The translations under genes and the position numbers were made by a program. Below, piece by piece: positions 63,709 to 64,000 of a stretch of 64,000 nt of DNA (position 1 is the first letter of the stretch; every line of letters starts with the position of its first letter). A model generated the notes under the pieces. The model saw only the letters and a program-made list of their open reading frames with translations. It was not told the DNA's origin and ran no database searches. Origin of the DNA: Castellaniella sp040276065 (GTDB lineage Bacteria > Pseudomonadota > Gammaproteobacteria > Burkholderiales > Burkholderiaceae_B); contig NZ_JBELOI010000009.1 of assembly GCF_040276065.1 (NCBI RefSeq), positions 1 to 64,000 of the forward strand, given 5' to 3'.

Positions 63709-64000
63709 ATGACCGTAGACGATTCCCTCACCTTTCTTTCGCGGGCCGCCGCCAGACGGCTGGCCCACTGGATGGCGCGCTCGACCTGGACGCTGGCGAT
63801 CCTGCTGGGGCCGGGCACGGGGGCGCTGGCCGCCGGCCCCGAGGCGGTGCGCGTGGAATCCGTGCCGGTCGCCGATCGCCTGGAGGTCGACGGCGCGATC
63901 GAGGCGATACGCGGCACCACGGTCTCGGCCCAGGTCGCCGGCGCCGTCCTCGTCATTGACGCGCAAGCCGGCCAGGCCGTGCGCGCAGGGCAGGTTCTGC
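63709..64000 (+). CDS. Membrane fusion (HlyD/RND-type) efflux protein, truncated by window end
   Basis: The first 97 codons encode a hydrophobic export signal (STWTLAILLGPGTGALA) followed by VRVESVPVADRLEVDGAIEAIRGTTVSAQVAGAV and the start of a lipoyl-like hairpin (DAQAGQAVRAGQVL). This is the standard N-terminus of periplasmic adaptor subunits of RND or ABC efflux pumps. The gene continues past base 64000. The divergent ArsR regulator probably controls it. The substrate is unknown. Confidence 0.8.
   Translation, partial: MTVDDSLTFLSRAAARRLAHWMARSTWTLAILLGPGTGALAAGPEAVRVESVPVADRLEVDGAIEAIRGTTVSAQVAGAVLVIDAQAGQAVRAGQVL

Overview
The window is high-GC DNA from a betaproteobacterium, most likely a Burkholderiales member near Alcaligenaceae/Bordetella. 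The basis is the block valS / ndk-rlmN-rodZ-ispG-hisS-yfgM-bamB-der-hisC-hfq-hflX-hflK-hflC-hisZ-purA-phosphoribosyltransferase-rpsU-dnaG-rpoD, together with a complete protocatechuate 4,5-cleavage cluster. Genus and species cannot be read from the sequence.

Layout. (1) 1-2080: accessory debris, with an ISL3-like transposase fragment, an intact Phd/YefM-PIN toxin-antitoxin pair with a palindromic operator, an IS30 transposase fragment and about 0.8 kb of largely unassigned DNA. (2) 2081-4540: an EAL/HDOD signalling protein and a BenE-type aromatic transporter. (3) 4617-16011, minus strand: one long operon running ligU-J-K-I-A-B-C (protocatechuate to pyruvate and oxaloacetate) into a complete branched-chain-amino-acid-type ABC importer (binding protein, LivH, LivM, LivG, and LivF fused to a hemerythrin domain). 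A LysR regulator diverges from it. (4) 16983-20520: aldo/keto reductase, a 6PGDH-like dehydrogenase and a PAS chemoreceptor, behind a promoter that shares a conserved motif with the ligU promoter. (5) 20708-24753: vanA-vanB plus a second ABC binding protein, with a MarR regulator upstream. (6) 24844-27866: alpha/beta hydrolase, a second LigA/LigB pair and an AraC regulator. (7) 27844-33299: metF-purU-ligM (tetrahydrofolate-dependent O-demethylation) plus a third binding protein, and a divergent GntR regulator with GTATAC operators. (8) 33364-35539: pobA and a PobR-like AraC regulator. (9) 35583-39245: aldehyde dehydrogenase with a good sigma-54 promoter and its divergent AcoR-like activator. 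(10) 39359-62960: housekeeping genes. (11) 62991-64000: DUF2892 protein, ArsR regulator and the start of a membrane-fusion protein.

How it fits together. Regions 3-8 form an aromatic catabolic island for lignin-type methoxylated and hydroxylated benzoates. Vanillate can be O-demethylated in two ways, by an O2-dependent Rieske enzyme (VanAB, releasing formaldehyde) or by LigM with H4folate. MetF and PurU then plausibly oxidise and discharge the methyl group as formate. PobA makes protocatechuate from 4-hydroxybenzoate. Protocatechuate is ring-opened by LigAB and processed by LigC, I, U, J and K. The most striking feature is transport. Three catabolic modules (lig, van, ligM) each end with their own periplasmic binding protein, yet only one permease/ATPase set is present, and its ATPase carries a hemerythrin domain. 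This suggests one shared ABC core with interchangeable substrate receptors and a possible O2- or redox-sensing input.
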